Virus record (IMG/VR): IMGVR_UViG_3300019768_000005
Span: 1-60,636 of that record
DNA: 60,636 nucleotides
Direction: 5' to 3' (one strand)
Source of the DNA: a virus
Position 1 is the stretch's first letter. The number at the start of each line of letters is the position of its first letter. The notes under the pieces are model-generated. The model had not been told where the DNA came from. It ran no database searches and saw nothing but the letters and a program-made list of their open reading frames with translations. Positions 30,512-40,232 of this stretch are shown in pieces. The translations under genes were made by a program, and so were the position numbers.

Positions 30512-33500
30512 GCGGCCTCGGTTTTGAATGGTAAGTTGCCCATGGTGTTTCGATCAAAAATATCTAATAGGTCTTCCATGGATTCTTTCTTGTCACCGGA
30601 CAAATTAAGCATTGTCCAAAGCACTTCATATATTTTGTCAAGTCTGTTTTTCACACCTTGCATTTGACTATCCGGTGTTACATGCTCAGCTTGTCCTCCT
30701 TCGCCAATTAAAGAAAAAGTTGGTTTATATACTGTCCCGCCATCTGCAAAAGCTGGTATTTCACCGGAAGCAAGAGCAGCATTTAAAAAAGCCTCTTCAA
30801 AATTGCTTAAATCAACGGAGTCGGTTGGATCAATAAGCGAATTAACCCAATAATCAATTCCTGCGGGCTTACCGGCTCTACCCAGTTTTGACCAAAACAT
30901 ATTTTTAACTATTGATTCATAATCTATCCCGCTACCCACAATAGATAATTCGCCTTGCTCCACGGCAGCATTTCTAAACGCTTCCTTAAAATTGCTTAAA
31001 TCAACAGGGTCTGAATCGTCCATCAAAGAATTAACCCAATAGTCAATTCCTGCGGGCTTACCGGCGCGTCCAAGCTCTGACATAAACGTCTGCTTTACAA
31101 GTGTTTCGTAAGAGCTTCTGACAGTATCATCAAGGGTTTTCGTTGAATCTCCTTGGGTTGCTGTGTTGTAATCACTCGTAGCGGTCTCTAAAGTTTTTTG
31201 AGCATCAATGTATTGCTGTTTTGCTTGCTCAAGACTCATTGTTAACAAATTATTCGTCCCGGAAATTTCTTCCAGGATGGCACCCAAAGAATCGATTTGC
31301 GTTTGATAATAAACTTGACTTTCTTCTAAGATTGCATTTTGCGCATACAATCCGTATACTGTATCTTCCGTTTTATCGATCTGGACATTTGCAATGTTTT
31401 GTGATGTGTTTAAAATTTCTTGAACGTAACCGAGCGCTTTGATTTGATCAAGCTCATTGACGTTCATTTTTTGCGATAGATCTAAATATTCCTTGCTTAC
31501 CGTCGGCAGGTTTGCAAGGGCGCTTTGAACTTCACTTTGATCGGTCGAATAAAGGCCCTGTACCGTTGCGTCAAGTAAGCTCTTTGCGTATGATAGTTGA
31601 TATTCTGGGGATGCAGATCCACTTGATAACACAAGATCTGATTGAAAACCCGCAATTTCATCTTTCAGCGTTTTAAAAGAGTCTAATAGATCTTCGTTCT
31701 CACTTATCAGGTCCCCTTTCGCGTCAATCTCTTCCTGTATTTGATCATAAATAGTCTCATATTGATCTATCTCTGCATTCAAAGCATCTGTGTATACATC
31801 TTTAGCCTCGGAAAGCGAATTGGTGGCATCATTTAATGATTCTGATAACTCGGAATTTGCGAGTAGCTCTAACTGATATTTATAGGCTTTATTAAGATCA
31901 TCAAGTGGAATCCCTAAATCCTTAGCGCTGCGAACCTGCTCTTTATACCATGTGTCCAGATCTCTTAACCCTTGAGCATATTCTGACATAGTAGTTCCAA
32001 CTAAGATGTCATCAATGTCGCTACGGAAGTTTTCCTTCAAAACCTCTATTTGATAACTGTAAGCCTCGTTTAGCTTCTCAAGGGATACGCCAAGATCATC
32101 CGCTGTTGATTTTTGTTCTTCGTACCACTCGCTTAATGATTTTAGATCTTTCCCGTATTCGGATAATGCACCCTCTGTTAAAATATCGCTGATAGTTGAG
32201 TTAAATGATTCAACTTCTTCCAGATATTTGTAATATTCGGTTGCTCCGCTTGATAAAGACATCAATATTGTAAATAACCGCTTGCCACTATCGGTTGTAA
32301 CATCTAACCCTTCAACCAGTTCCCGAAGAGCTTCTTTCGTTTTTGGGAATCCAACACTCGAATCAACGGATTGAATAGACTTCGTAGCATTATCAAAAAA
32401 TGATGATTGCTGTTCGAATGTGAAATAAAATGCTTCATAAAATGATTCTACGCTCTTCTGAAAAGCCTCAAGATCACCACTTAAATCTGCAATGTCTTGG
32501 CTTAAATCTATGGCCTCTGTTGCGGTTACACTAAAAGACACCCCGAGCTTATCAAAGGCATTTTCAATGATTGCTTTTGTTGAAACAAGCCGTATGGCCG
32601 CTTCATACATTCCTTCGTCAATTTCTTGGTATGGCTTTACAACATCGTAAAATAAATCCTCAGTCATGGTATCTGCGACTTCGGAAAAAACGTTGTTCAA
32701 TGCCTCTTCAATTTCTTTCCCCTCAAGATCCATTAGATTTATTTTACCAAGGTCAAAAACATATTGTTCTGCTGCGTCAACAGTATATCCAAGAGATTCA
32801 GCAAGATTGATTGAAATATCAGAAAAGGAATCTAAAACACTTTGAAAGTATTTTGATATGTCATCATCTACTGCTTGTAACTTTGTCTCAGTCCATGATT
32901 TATCGGAATGGAACCAGCCACCTTCTTCTTCCACTTTGACATCTTGATATGATTGTACGAGCAAATCTTGGCCAATTGTATATGGATCAATTTTAAAGCC
33001 AGATCCGATTAGTTTTTTACTTTGTCCACCTCCAAATATATTGCCTGCCAAACCACCCAATAGATCATTCGCAAAACCACCAAGCATTCCACCAATCCCA
33101 TCTAAAAGAATCATGGAATAGTTTTGAATAAACTTATCTATTTTTTCATCTTCAAACACAGATTCAGCGCCACCAGCGAAGAATCCCTCTGAGATCCCAA
33201 AATACTGGGCGGAAAAATCACCATAGCTCCTAACTACACTCGACGCTAACGCAGTGATATTTTTATTAAGATCGTTCATCTCGTAATAAATATCAACAAG
33301 AGTTGAGTATTGTTCGGCCTCAATATCCTGCAAAAACTCCATTGAATTGGATACAGATTCGCTCATTGCTGATTCATCGCCCAATACAGTTCCAGTGCCG
33401 CTTACAAGGCCTACTCTTTGAGGTTCACCCCCACCTCCACCCCCACCACCACTACTAAAATCAATATTGGCAATAGAAAGTACTCCGGATATAACCGCAG

Positions 33501-35835
33501 TCATCGCAGCTATACGGGCAAAAGCAGTATAAGGGTCACCTGTCCCCTGCTGTGCGACAGCACCAACTGCAATCATCAAATTCTTTTGGACCAGCATCCC
33601 CATTTCTACAGCGTATGCTGCCTTTGATGCAGCCGAAGCTATTTCCTGCTGCTTTGATCCCTCTTCATAAAGTGATGCGATGGATGATAAATTTGATGAG
33701 ATTTGGGAAAATGATTCTTCTCTATTCTCCATTTCTTTCATGGCCGTTTCTTCATTTAAGGACTGGATCTCTTTGTTCTTCCACTCCTCTGCTAAGACCA
33801 TGTCCCCTCCGAGTTCTTCATATTTCGCTACATATTTTTCTAATTCTAAAAGTTGCTTTTCGTATGGAGACTCTATTAAATCTACTTCCATTTGTTCGCG
33901 CATAGTTTTTTCTTTTTCAGCCCTACGTTCTTCTTGTCTCCTTGCTTTTTCTTCTTCGGATATTTTTTTATCTTGAATCTTTAGCCACTCATAAAAAAAC
34001 CAGTCTTCGAGTTCGAGTTGAGATATCAATCCTTGTTCTACAAGTTTTTCGCGCTCATCATAAGATGCATCAAGCGCCTTTTCCTGATAATCAGCGCTTG
34101 AAAGCGTGGCTTTGTCGTAGTCTGCGTAGAATGATTCTATTTCAGATATCTGTTTTTTATAATCAAACGTATCAATCCCAGTAAATGATTCAGTTAATTC
34201 TTTGTTTGCTTTTATTGCCGGCACTACACCAGTTTTTATATATTTGTCATATCCTTCTGTTTGCTCGTTAATTGACTTCGTAACAGATTGAGTGCCAAAG
34301 TTTACTGCGTCAAACTGCATAATCAACAACTTAAGCTCATTTGTGCTTGATGTTATATATGTCCCCCATGATATATACCCCTGTGTTGCAAGGGCTAATG
34401 CCTGGGAGTTTATGGCAATGTTTTTTGTTGTATCACCGAATATTTTACCTAAAAACTTAACTGACTTTGCCATTTCGCCAATATATGACGGTAAATCGTT
34501 CCTTATAAATTCTTTGTTCTCAGTTGTCCATGTTCTAAAATCGTTTATTATATCAATAACAGCAGGAGCAAGGCCTGAGCCTATACTTGCTGCTATTTCA
34601 TCAACAGCATTCCAGGCAAATGTTATTTGAGACTTAAAACTTTCTGTTGCTTTTATTGATTCTTCCATTAACGCCGTAGAATTTTCAACTTCTGAGTTAG
34701 CTAATTCAAAAGCTTTTTCTAATTCTTCAACATTAGAAACAAGAGGTGTTAGTCCCTTAATTTGTTCTACTCCTGTCATGCCAAACTTTTCAAGCAGAGT
34801 TATGGCAGATTCTCCAGAATCAACCATCTTGCTCATGCCTTTTATCCATGCGTTAAAAACAACAGAAGAGTCAGTTTTAAAAGTTTTCTTAATTTGTTCG
34901 CCGGTCATGCCTGTTGTTTCCTGCAAATACTCAAACTTTTCACCACCGGATATAATAGATTTCTCTATTTCTACCATAGACCTACCTATTGCAGATCCTG
35001 ATAGCTCAGCTTGTGCCCCCATCGATTTTAAAGCTGCACCATATGCTGTAGACGCAGCGGCAGAGACTTCAAACGCAGATACGCTTCTTGAAATTTCTGA
35101 CGCCATTTGAACTATTTCTGATTCAGATGCTGCCATATTGTTACCCAATGCAACAATTACAGAACCGAGTTCGTCAACGCTATCAACAGTTTCGCCGGAA
35201 ACGTTTATAATTCTGGCAAGTGCTTTTGCCCCATCTTCTCCGACTAAATCAGTAGTCAATTGCAATCTTGCAACGGTATCTGTAAAAAGAGTGATATTAT
35301 CGACTCCCTTAACTCCAAGCTGGCCTGCTGCCGCTGCAATTTCAAGCAAAGAGTCCCTCGCTACAGGGATTTTGTTTGCCATGTCAAGCAAATTATTTTT
35401 AAGGGAAATCATTTCTGAATCAGTGGCGTTTGTTGTTTTCTGAATACCGATTAACCCAGAATCCAAATCTGAAAATTCTGACAATGATTTTGCTGAAATT
35501 GCAGCGACAGACGCCATTGCAGCACCTAATGCTACGATACTGCTTGTACTTAATTGGACCGAGGGCGCAAGCGTTTTTAGGGCTCCACCGTAATCCCCTA
35601 TGCTCGCTTTAAGCTTAACTGTTTCAAGCCTGGTAAGATTTATTGACTTGTTAAGGTTATCAAAAGACTTTTTAGCCTTTTCAGCCTTAAGTCCTTTATC
35701 CATTCTGGCTTCAAGCCGCTCGAACTCCTTTTCGTTTTTTACGGCCTGAGACCCAAGGGCGGCAAGGTCTTTTTTTAACTGACGTGACGAACGCTCAGAA
35801 TCACCAGTATCAAGTACTATTTTTAAACCGGGCAT
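30508..35835 (-). CDS. Tail tape measure protein
   Basis: This 1775-residue protein, the largest here, sets tail length (roughly 250-270 nm at 0.15 nm per residue, a known rule of thumb). The N-terminal coiled coil is followed by the TP901-type domain (about 120-400; GIQKTTNATDSEMISLKNNL, AAAAGQLGVKG, GRSMVEIEK). Two 55-residue repeats (about 1210-1320; LSEWYEEQKSTADDLGV / LDTWYKEQVRSAKDLGI) and two DUF4214-like repeats near the C-terminus (LGRAGKPAGIDYWVNSL twice) follow. Start overlaps the chaperone stop (TAATG). Confidence 0.95.
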   Translation of the reverse strand: MPGLKIVLDTGDSERSSRQLKKDLAALGSQAVKNEKEFERLEARMDKGLKAEKAKKSFDNLNKSINLTRLETVKLKASIGDYGGALKTLAPSVQLSTSSIVALGAAMASVAAISAKSLSEFSDLDSGLIGIQKTTNATDSEMISLKNNLLDMANKIPVARDSLLEIAAAAGQLGVKGVDNITLFTDTVARLQLTTDLVGEDGAKALARIINVSGETVDSVDELGSVIVALGNNMAASESEIVQMASEISRSVSAFEVSAAASTAYGAALKSMGAQAELSGSAIGRSMVEIEKSIISGGEKFEYLQETTGMTGEQIKKTFKTDSSVVFNAWIKGMSKMVDSGESAITLLEKFGMTGVEQIKGLTPLVSNVEELEKAFELANSEVENSTALMEESIKATESFKSQITFAWNAVDEIAASIGSGLAPAVIDIINDFRTWTTENKEFIRNDLPSYIGEMAKSVKFLGKIFGDTTKNIAINSQALALATQGYISWGTYITSSTNELKLLIMQFDAVNFGTQSVTKSINEQTEGYDKYIKTGVVPAIKANKELTESFTGIDTFDYKKQISEIESFYADYDKATLSSADYQEKALDASYDEREKLVEQGLISQLELEDWFFYEWLKIQDKKISEEEKARRQEERRAEKEKTMREQMEVDLIESPYEKQLLELEKYVAKYEELGGDMVLAEEWKNKEIQSLNEETAMKEMENREESFSQISSNLSSIASLYEEGSKQQEIASAASKAAYAVEMGMLVQKNLMIAVGAVAQQGTGDPYTAFARIAAMTAVISGVLSIANIDFSSGGGGGGGGEPQRVGLVSGTGTVLGDESAMSESVSNSMEFLQDIEAEQYSTLVDIYYEMNDLNKNITALASSVVRSYGDFSAQYFGISEGFFAGGAESVFEDEKIDKFIQNYSMILLDGIGGMLGGFANDLLGGLAGNIFGGGQSKKLIGSGFKIDPYTIGQDLLVQSYQDVKVEEEGGWFHSDKSWTETKLQAVDDDISKYFQSVLDSFSDISINLAESLGYTVDAAEQYVFDLGKINLMDLEGKEIEEALNNVFSEVADTMTEDLFYDVVKPYQEIDEGMYEAAIRLVSTKAIIENAFDKLGVSFSVTATEAIDLSQDIADLSGDLEAFQKSVESFYEAFYFTFEQQSSFFDNATKSIQSVDSSVGFPKTKEALRELVEGLDVTTDSGKRLFTILMSLSSGATEYYKYLEEVESFNSTISDILTEGALSEYGKDLKSLSEWYEEQKSTADDLGVSLEKLNEAYSYQIEVLKENFRSDIDDILVGTTMSEYAQGLRDLDTWYKEQVRSAKDLGIPLDDLNKAYKYQLELLANSELSESLNDATNSLSEAKDVYTDALNAEIDQYETIYDQIQEEIDAKGDLISENEDLLDSFKTLKDEIAGFQSDLVLSSGSASPEYQLSYAKSLLDATVQGLYSTDQSEVQSALANLPTVSKEYLDLSQKMNVNELDQIKALGYVQEILNTSQNIANVQIDKTEDTVYGLYAQNAILEESQVYYQTQIDSLGAILEEISGTNNLLTMSLEQAKQQYIDAQKTLETATSDYNTATQGDSTKTLDDTVRSSYETLVKQTFMSELGRAGKPAGIDYWVNSLMDDSDPVDLSNFKEAFRNAAVEQGELSIVGSGIDYESIVKNMFWSKLGRAGKPAGIDYWVNSLIDPTDSVDLSNFEEAFLNAALASGEIPAFADGGTVYKPTFSLIGEGGQAEHVTPDSQMQGVKNRLDKIYEVLWTMLNLSGDKKESMEDLLDIFDRNTMGNLPFKTEAA

Positions 35836-36544
35836 TATTTTTTTTGCGCCTCCATGATCATTGGATATGCTACATCTTCGATCATTAAAACCTTCTCAAA
35901 ATCATCGAGATACGCCCCAGATATCTCGCACAGCGACCGAACTTCTGATACTTTTAATCTTTGATGCACAACCGACATACCTACTGACAACTCTCTATGC
36001 CGGTTGCACCTCTGCCAAATAGATAAAGCTAATCTATTCTTGTTATTTAAATCGCTGGGTTTCCCGCAAGCTTCGCAATCCGGCTCCAATCCATCTATTT
36101 CATGAGCCGACCAGCAATCGTCACAGTCGGCTTTATGAGGATTAAATTCCCAGGAAACCCAGTCAGTTAGTTTTTTACGGTCTTGACTTCTTCCTCTTCC
36201 CTTGCGTTACCGATATTTTCGATTTCTTCCAGGATGTACGTGCAAATATCCTCGTTCTCCTTCATATTCGCAAGGGCGCGTTTGTTCTCGCTGTTACACT
36301 CTGGATTACCGGCAATACCTTTCCATGACTTTACCTGGATGTCAATCTTATCTACCATCAACTCCAAAAAATCAATTACCTCGGCATATTCAGCTTTTGA
36401 TCCTTTATTTTTTTTGACTTTTTTGGAATGGGTGTGCTTTTCAATTAGGTCTCTGAGCTGTTCTTTTGTCATAGGTACAACTTCAAACTTTGCGCCCATG
36501 TACTCAATTTCGTGTTTGATTTCTTTTGTGACCAACTTTAACAT
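35835..36544 (-). CDS. Tail assembly chaperone, long form by -1 frameshift
   Basis: The short frame ends AAG ACC GTA AAA AAC TAA. A slip by -1 at A AAA AAC (36170-36176) joins a frame open for 111 codons, starting LTDWVSWEFNPHKADCDDCW and including EPDCEACGKPSDLNN, giving a 236-residue product. The extension has two CxxC pairs (CDDC, CEAC) and is only partly visible as an ATG-started ORF at 36089. This is the G/GT arrangement of siphovirus tail chaperones upstream of the tape measure. Confidence 0.85.
36167..36544 (-). CDS. Tail assembly chaperone, short form
   Basis: This 125-residue helical acidic and basic protein (NKRALANMKENEDICTYI) lies between tail tube and tape measure. It shares its N-terminal 123 residues with the frameshift product. 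As in lambda gpG, it would coat the tape measure during tail assembly. Confidence 0.85.
   Translation of the reverse strand: MLKLVTKEIKHEIEYMGAKFEVVPMTKEQLRDLIEKHTHSKKVKKNKGSKAEYAEVIDFLELMVDKIDIQVKSWKGIAGNPECNSENKRALANMKENEDICTYILEEIENIGNAREEEEVKTVKN
36170..36176 (-). promoter_or_regulatory. -1 ribosomal slippery heptamer A AAA AAC
   Basis: The heptamer sits in the correct phase directly before the UAA of the short frame. Both tRNAs can re-pair on AAA AAA. Confidence 0.8.
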
Positions 36545-36568
36545 GTTTTCATCCCCGTATTATTTATT

Positions 36569-36630
36569 CCCCGGTTAAAAATGACGGAAATGGGCCGGGG
36601 AAACCCAAGTTCGGCTTGTGCCTATCCGTC
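36569..36630 (-). other. Interleaved hairpins between tail tube and chaperone genes
   Basis: CCCCGG (36569-36574) can pair with CCGGGG (36595-36600), and GACGGA (36583-36588) with TCCGTC (36625-36630). The two stems interleave, so the RNA could fold into a pseudoknot or two alternative hairpins. Confidence 0.45.
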
Positions 36631-36639
36631 AATAAAAAA

Positions 36640-37779
36640 TTATGTAAAGACTATCGTTGCCGAATCTTCACCTGTATCACCCAACGCTGTTCCAGAAATA
36701 GTCAGAGACACAGTAGGAGAAGATGATTGAACCTGTGGAACCTCAAGCTCAACGTAAGGCAAGTTAATCGTGCAAGTCTTCCCTGCCCCGTTTGCAATTG
36801 AGATTATTACCGCTGTTTTAACGTTTTGTGTTGCGTTATAAAAATAGCTTAGATCATTTTCCCTGAATAAAACGCTTGGTGAAAATGTGATATTTCTTTG
36901 ATCTTCGACATATTCTTCAACGTATCCAGATGATGTGATTTCGTCCGTTTGCCATGCTACAGGCGAGTTAATTGTCACATCTGTTGATTTTAAGGCCTTT
37001 GTTGATCCGTCGAATGAAATGGTAGTGTCTTTGTTTTCAAGGACGGATCCTACTGGCGTAAAAGTCGGCAGAAATCCTTTAATAACGGCTCCGTCATCAC
37101 AAGTGATACTGTCTGCCATGGTCAACGTGTCTGTGTCATAGTCAACAGACACAATTTTATATCCGGCATCGGTGTTAGTATCAGATCCAATCTGAACATA
37201 TCCACCAGCGATGAATTTCTTTGCATCGTCAACAATAACCTCTGTATCCGCAGATACGGCACCGGCAACGGCATCGGTACCGACCCAACCCCTAACCATG
37301 AATCCACCCGAAAAATCAACCTTTGCACCACCAGTTGTCGACATTGACAACTTTCCGGATTCTGCACATGCGCCTGTACCGAAGAAAACAGTATGACCCT
37401 TCTTCATCCAGATCGTAAAACTTGGCTTTTCCTTCGCTTGCGCGTATGTCACTGATGTGGCAGGCGAAATAGTTTCAAGTCCCTGCAAAGATTTAAAAAG
37501 AACACCGCCCATTGGTGCCGTTCCAGCAGTTCCTGACGGCCGCAAGTAAATCGGAATACTCCACGTACCAGCCCCGGTCTGATCCTGAATTCGGTCCAAA
37601 ACATCAAGGGAATCAACGATTTCCTCTGAATTTGTAAAAGACGGCTGCTGATTAATATCCGCGTCACCAGCCGAAACAACCATCTGTGCTGCCGTTGTGG
37701 GGAAAACGGCTGTCCCTTTTGTGCTTTCCTCGACGCAAAAAACAATCTGCTCACGCGCCTTTGCTACTGTATTAGTCAT
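36640..37779 (-). CDS. Major tail tube protein
   Basis: This 379-residue beta-rich protein has the phage tail-tube plan, with an extra domain at about 170-235 (ADTEVIVDDAKKFIAGGYVQ). It lies between tail completion and chaperone genes and there is no sheath gene, so the tail is non-contractile. Confidence 0.8.
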   Translation of the reverse strand: MTNTVAKAREQIVFCVEESTKGTAVFPTTAAQMVVSAGDADINQQPSFTNSEEIVDSLDVLDRIQDQTGAGTWSIPIYLRPSGTAGTAPMGGVLFKSLQGLETISPATSVTYAQAKEKPSFTIWMKKGHTVFFGTGACAESGKLSMSTTGGAKVDFSGGFMVRGWVGTDAVAGAVSADTEVIVDDAKKFIAGGYVQIGSDTNTDAGYKIVSVDYDTDTLTMADSITCDDGAVIKGFLPTFTPVGSVLENKDTTISFDGSTKALKSTDVTINSPVAWQTDEITSSGYVEEYVEDQRNITFSPSVLFRENDLSYFYNATQNVKTAVIISIANGAGKTCTINLPYVELEVPQVQSSSPTVSLTISGTALGDTGEDSATIVFT

Positions 37780-37780
37780 T

Positions 37781-38179
37781 TTAACTCTCCGTTATTACAG
37801 AAAATGGTATTGTAACTTGGTGATGATTCGCTTGTAAGTCGTTATCAACTCCAAGAAATTCGGTATGGGGCATGATATCCCCGATTTCACACACCACACC
37901 GCCTATGTCCTTGCGAAAAAAAAGTTCCTCAATCGCCCCTGAATATGCTTCTCCCTGGATTGTGCCCGCTCCCAAAACTGTGAATACATTGATTTTAAAA
38001 ATACCGACGCGATTAGACGCACCTCCTATTTCCAAAGAGGTATTTCCACCAGGCAAAAAATAAGATTCTATATATGGCAAGTCCGGCTGTTGGTCTTGAG
38101 ACACCCGCCTGATGCTTGTATGATCCCAATTAGCGTCAAGATAATCCGATATCGTCGTGTTTATTTCATGAGGCTTCAT
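37781..38179 (-). CDS. Tail terminator / completion protein
   Basis: This 132-residue alpha/beta protein (LPYIESYFLPGGNTSLEIGG, then GIFKINVFTVLGAG) has the layout of gpU-like or DUF4128 tail terminators. It overlaps the neck protein gene and is two bases from the tail tube gene. Confidence 0.75.
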   Translation of the reverse strand: MKPHEINTTISDYLDANWDHTSIRRVSQDQQPDLPYIESYFLPGGNTSLEIGGASNRVGIFKINVFTVLGAGTIQGEAYSGAIEELFFRKDIGGVVCEIGDIMPHTEFLGVDNDLQANHHQVTIPFSVITES

Positions 38180-38637
38180 GCTGGCTCAAGTCCCTCAAAT
38201 TTAGCTAATTCTTTGTTGAAGTGGTTTGAAAAATCAGCGAGAGAGAGAGCGACAAAACCGACAGGGGCTTGTGTGGACGTCCCGTTTTCAAGTTGCTCGA
38301 TATACTCAATATTGTTGTATATGATGACTTGGTTATCGCTGATTCCGAAAGAAAATCCGTCCATTTCTTTACCGGCAAATTGGCCTATCATCGAGTCTCT
38401 GATATCTTTAGGCCAGCCCCCTTCAGGAGGCTCTGTAGATAGCTTGGTTGAGCCAGTTGAGATTCCCCAAGAAGCGGCAGCCCTTCCGGTGTCACGAGGG
38501 CATCGCCTGACGACCTCTCTGTAAAGATCAAGGCATGACTTCCTTATTACTTTCTCAACATTTTTAGTTGCGTAATCAGCAATGGCATTTAATGATTTTA
38601 CAAACTCTGCTGCATTGCCAGTGACATCGTTCATCAT
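38176..38637 (-). CDS. HK97 gp10-like neck/tail protein
   Basis: This 153-residue protein has DLYREVVRRCPRDTGRAAAS (37-56), the VP-x-DTG-x-L/A block of gp10-type minor tail proteins, and YIEQLENGTSTQAPVGFVAL. The start overlaps the HNH stop (ATGATG). Confidence 0.8.
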   Translation of the reverse strand: MMNDVTGNAAEFVKSLNAIADYATKNVEKVIRKSCLDLYREVVRRCPRDTGRAAASWGISTGSTKLSTEPPEGGWPKDIRDSMIGQFAGKEMDGFSFGISDNQVIIYNNIEYIEQLENGTSTQAPVGFVALSLADFSNHFNKELAKFEGLEPA

Positions 38638-39206
38638 GATAAGGCCTGCCTTCCGTGATTTTCGTGATATCCCAGTGACGCTTCTGCTTTTTGCCTTGCT
38701 ACGGCTGCATCTTCAAATAGGTCGAAATACCCAAGGTGTTTTCGCCTGTTTTTTCCGCCGATATATGCAACCCACTTATCCATCCCTTTGTGCCAACCAA
38801 CGCCTACTGAACCTGAAATGTTGTTCTTTTGCATACTGTGGTTTTGGGCATTTTCAAGCTTCGATGCAGACCTTAAGTTAGCCCATGCATTGTTCAAACC
38901 CACACCATCGATATGGTCCACATCGCATTCAGGGAAAGAACCTTCCATATATAGAAATGCAAGCCTGTGGGTCTTGTATATTTTTCCAAAGACTTTTACC
39001 TTTCGATATCCGATTAGCGGGGCATCTTGATACTCAACCCACCCGGCAACATTCCCTGCATTTTTTTTATTCCATGCGTTACATGTTCTATGTGGAATCA
39101 CACAATGCTGGAACATATCAACCGTACGTAGATTCCACGTAAATACGCCTGTGAATGGGTTGTAATCTAAAACTTCCTTCAACAATTCTTGAGTAAGTTC
39201 AATCAT
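38634..39206 (-). CDS. HNH homing endonuclease with AP2 domain
   Basis: This 190-residue protein has an HNH core GYRKVKVFGKIYKTHRLAFL, DVDHIDGVGLNNAWANLR and SASKLENAQNHS, then an AP2-type DNA-binding domain (GVGWHKGMDKWVAYIGG, HLGYF). It is inserted neatly between two neck genes with overlapping starts and stops, as free-standing homing genes do. Confidence 0.9.
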   Translation of the reverse strand: MIELTQELLKEVLDYNPFTGVFTWNLRTVDMFQHCVIPHRTCNAWNKKNAGNVAGWVEYQDAPLIGYRKVKVFGKIYKTHRLAFLYMEGSFPECDVDHIDGVGLNNAWANLRSASKLENAQNHSMQKNNISGSVGVGWHKGMDKWVAYIGGKNRRKHLGYFDLFEDAAVARQKAEASLGYHENHGRQALS

Positions 39207-39571
39207 GTCCGCACCTGGATGTTAAAGAGCAAAGGAACGTTGCCGGGGGATAACGGATATATATTGATAACCTCCTGGGTATCTGATCCTATTAAAACCT
39301 GATATGTCGTATCAAGATCAGTCGGAAGGCCGTAAGCTGGTGTGACCAATAAACAATCACCAATTTGTATAATTGTTCCATCCACTTCTCGTATGTCGTA
39401 TTCTTTGCGTATTGCGTATGTTTCGACATTGACAGGGTCTGTCTTGCCAACCCACTCCATGGTGTCCGGGTCAAATTCCCCTGGACTACCTGGCAGGCTT
39501 ACTGTTACAGCAAAGCCCTCAGACTTTATATCATTATAAATAGATAACTGTTCTGCTGCCCAATCAGTCAT
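39203..39571 (-). CDS. Head-tail connector / neck protein
   Basis: This 122-residue protein starts with an N-terminal helix, then VTVSLPGSPGEFDPDTMEW and a beta-rich part with IIQIGDCLLVTP. The position between head adaptor and gp10-like genes supports a neck role. Confidence 0.7.
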   Translation of the reverse strand: MTDWAAEQLSIYNDIKSEGFAVTVSLPGSPGEFDPDTMEWVGKTDPVNVETYAIRKEYDIREVDGTIIQIGDCLLVTPAYGLPTDLDTTYQVLIGSDTQEVINIYPLSPGNVPLLFNIQVRT

Positions 39572-39573
39572 AG

Positions 39574-40032
39574 TTAACCCCTTTCAAGCCTTACATTAAC
39601 ACTTGATGTGATGTAAGGAGCCAAAAGCATATCAACTCCGCGAAACCGCTTCCAAGCAGGCGCATTTGATCGGTAAACTTTTTTGATTGCGCCCCCAATC
39701 TCTTTGCTGGAAATATAGTCGTCATTTGTTAATGCAGGGGTCAAAACACCCGGCACTTTAAGCTCTTCAAGCGACAATAGGATATGCGCTTTGGTTATGT
39801 CTTCCGGCTGTTCTACGGAAAGGCTAAATGCTTCACCGATCCATGGCAATGTTTTGAGGTAATCCCAAGCCCTTTGAAGAGCTTGGGATTTTGCGTCATC
39901 TGTACCAGTCCATGTTGAATTACCACGGTCTTCGTGGTATGTATCAGCGGAGTCAACCGTTGCCTGCTCCCAATAATCATCAATATCTATTCTTAAAGAA
40001 ACTGGCCCGACATATTCAAATGGATAAAACAT
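39574..40032 (-). CDS. DnaT-like head-tail adaptor
   Basis: This 152-residue protein has the helix SQALQRAWDYLKTLPWIGEA (48-67), acidic middle and YRSNAPAWKRFRGVDMLLAPY. Such DnaT-like or gp6-like proteins sit after the capsid gene in many siphoviruses and join head and tail. Confidence 0.75.
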   Translation of the reverse strand: MFYPFEYVGPVSLRIDIDDYWEQATVDSADTYHEDRGNSTWTGTDDAKSQALQRAWDYLKTLPWIGEAFSLSVEQPEDITKAHILLSLEELKVPGVLTPALTNDDYISSKEIGGAIKKVYRSNAPAWKRFRGVDMLLAPYITSSVNVRLERG

Positions 40033-40047
40033 ACAAAGTCCCTTATG

Positions 40048-40224
40048 TTAAATAGATGGTACTTCGCCGGATTGCGAAGCTTTGCTATTGCTTGCTGGTT
40101 TAGCTTTTTTTTTCACTTCAACCTCACCCATAGCCCATCCGCCGGAATCCACCATTTCTCTCGCATCTATGGCTTCAACAGTTTTGATATCGCCTGTTTT
40201 AAGATCTGTTACTTTTTGCTTCAT
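40048..40224 (-). CDS. Small hypothetical protein
   Basis: This 58-residue protein (MKQKVTDLKTGDIKTVEAID, then a Lys-rich tail) is packed between structural genes. The tail has eight Lys-Lys-type codons. Role unknown; perhaps head-related. Confidence 0.6.
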   Translation of the reverse strand: MKQKVTDLKTGDIKTVEAIDAREMVDSGGWAMGEVEVKKKAKPASNSKASQSGEVPSI

Positions 40225-40232
40225 AATTTATC

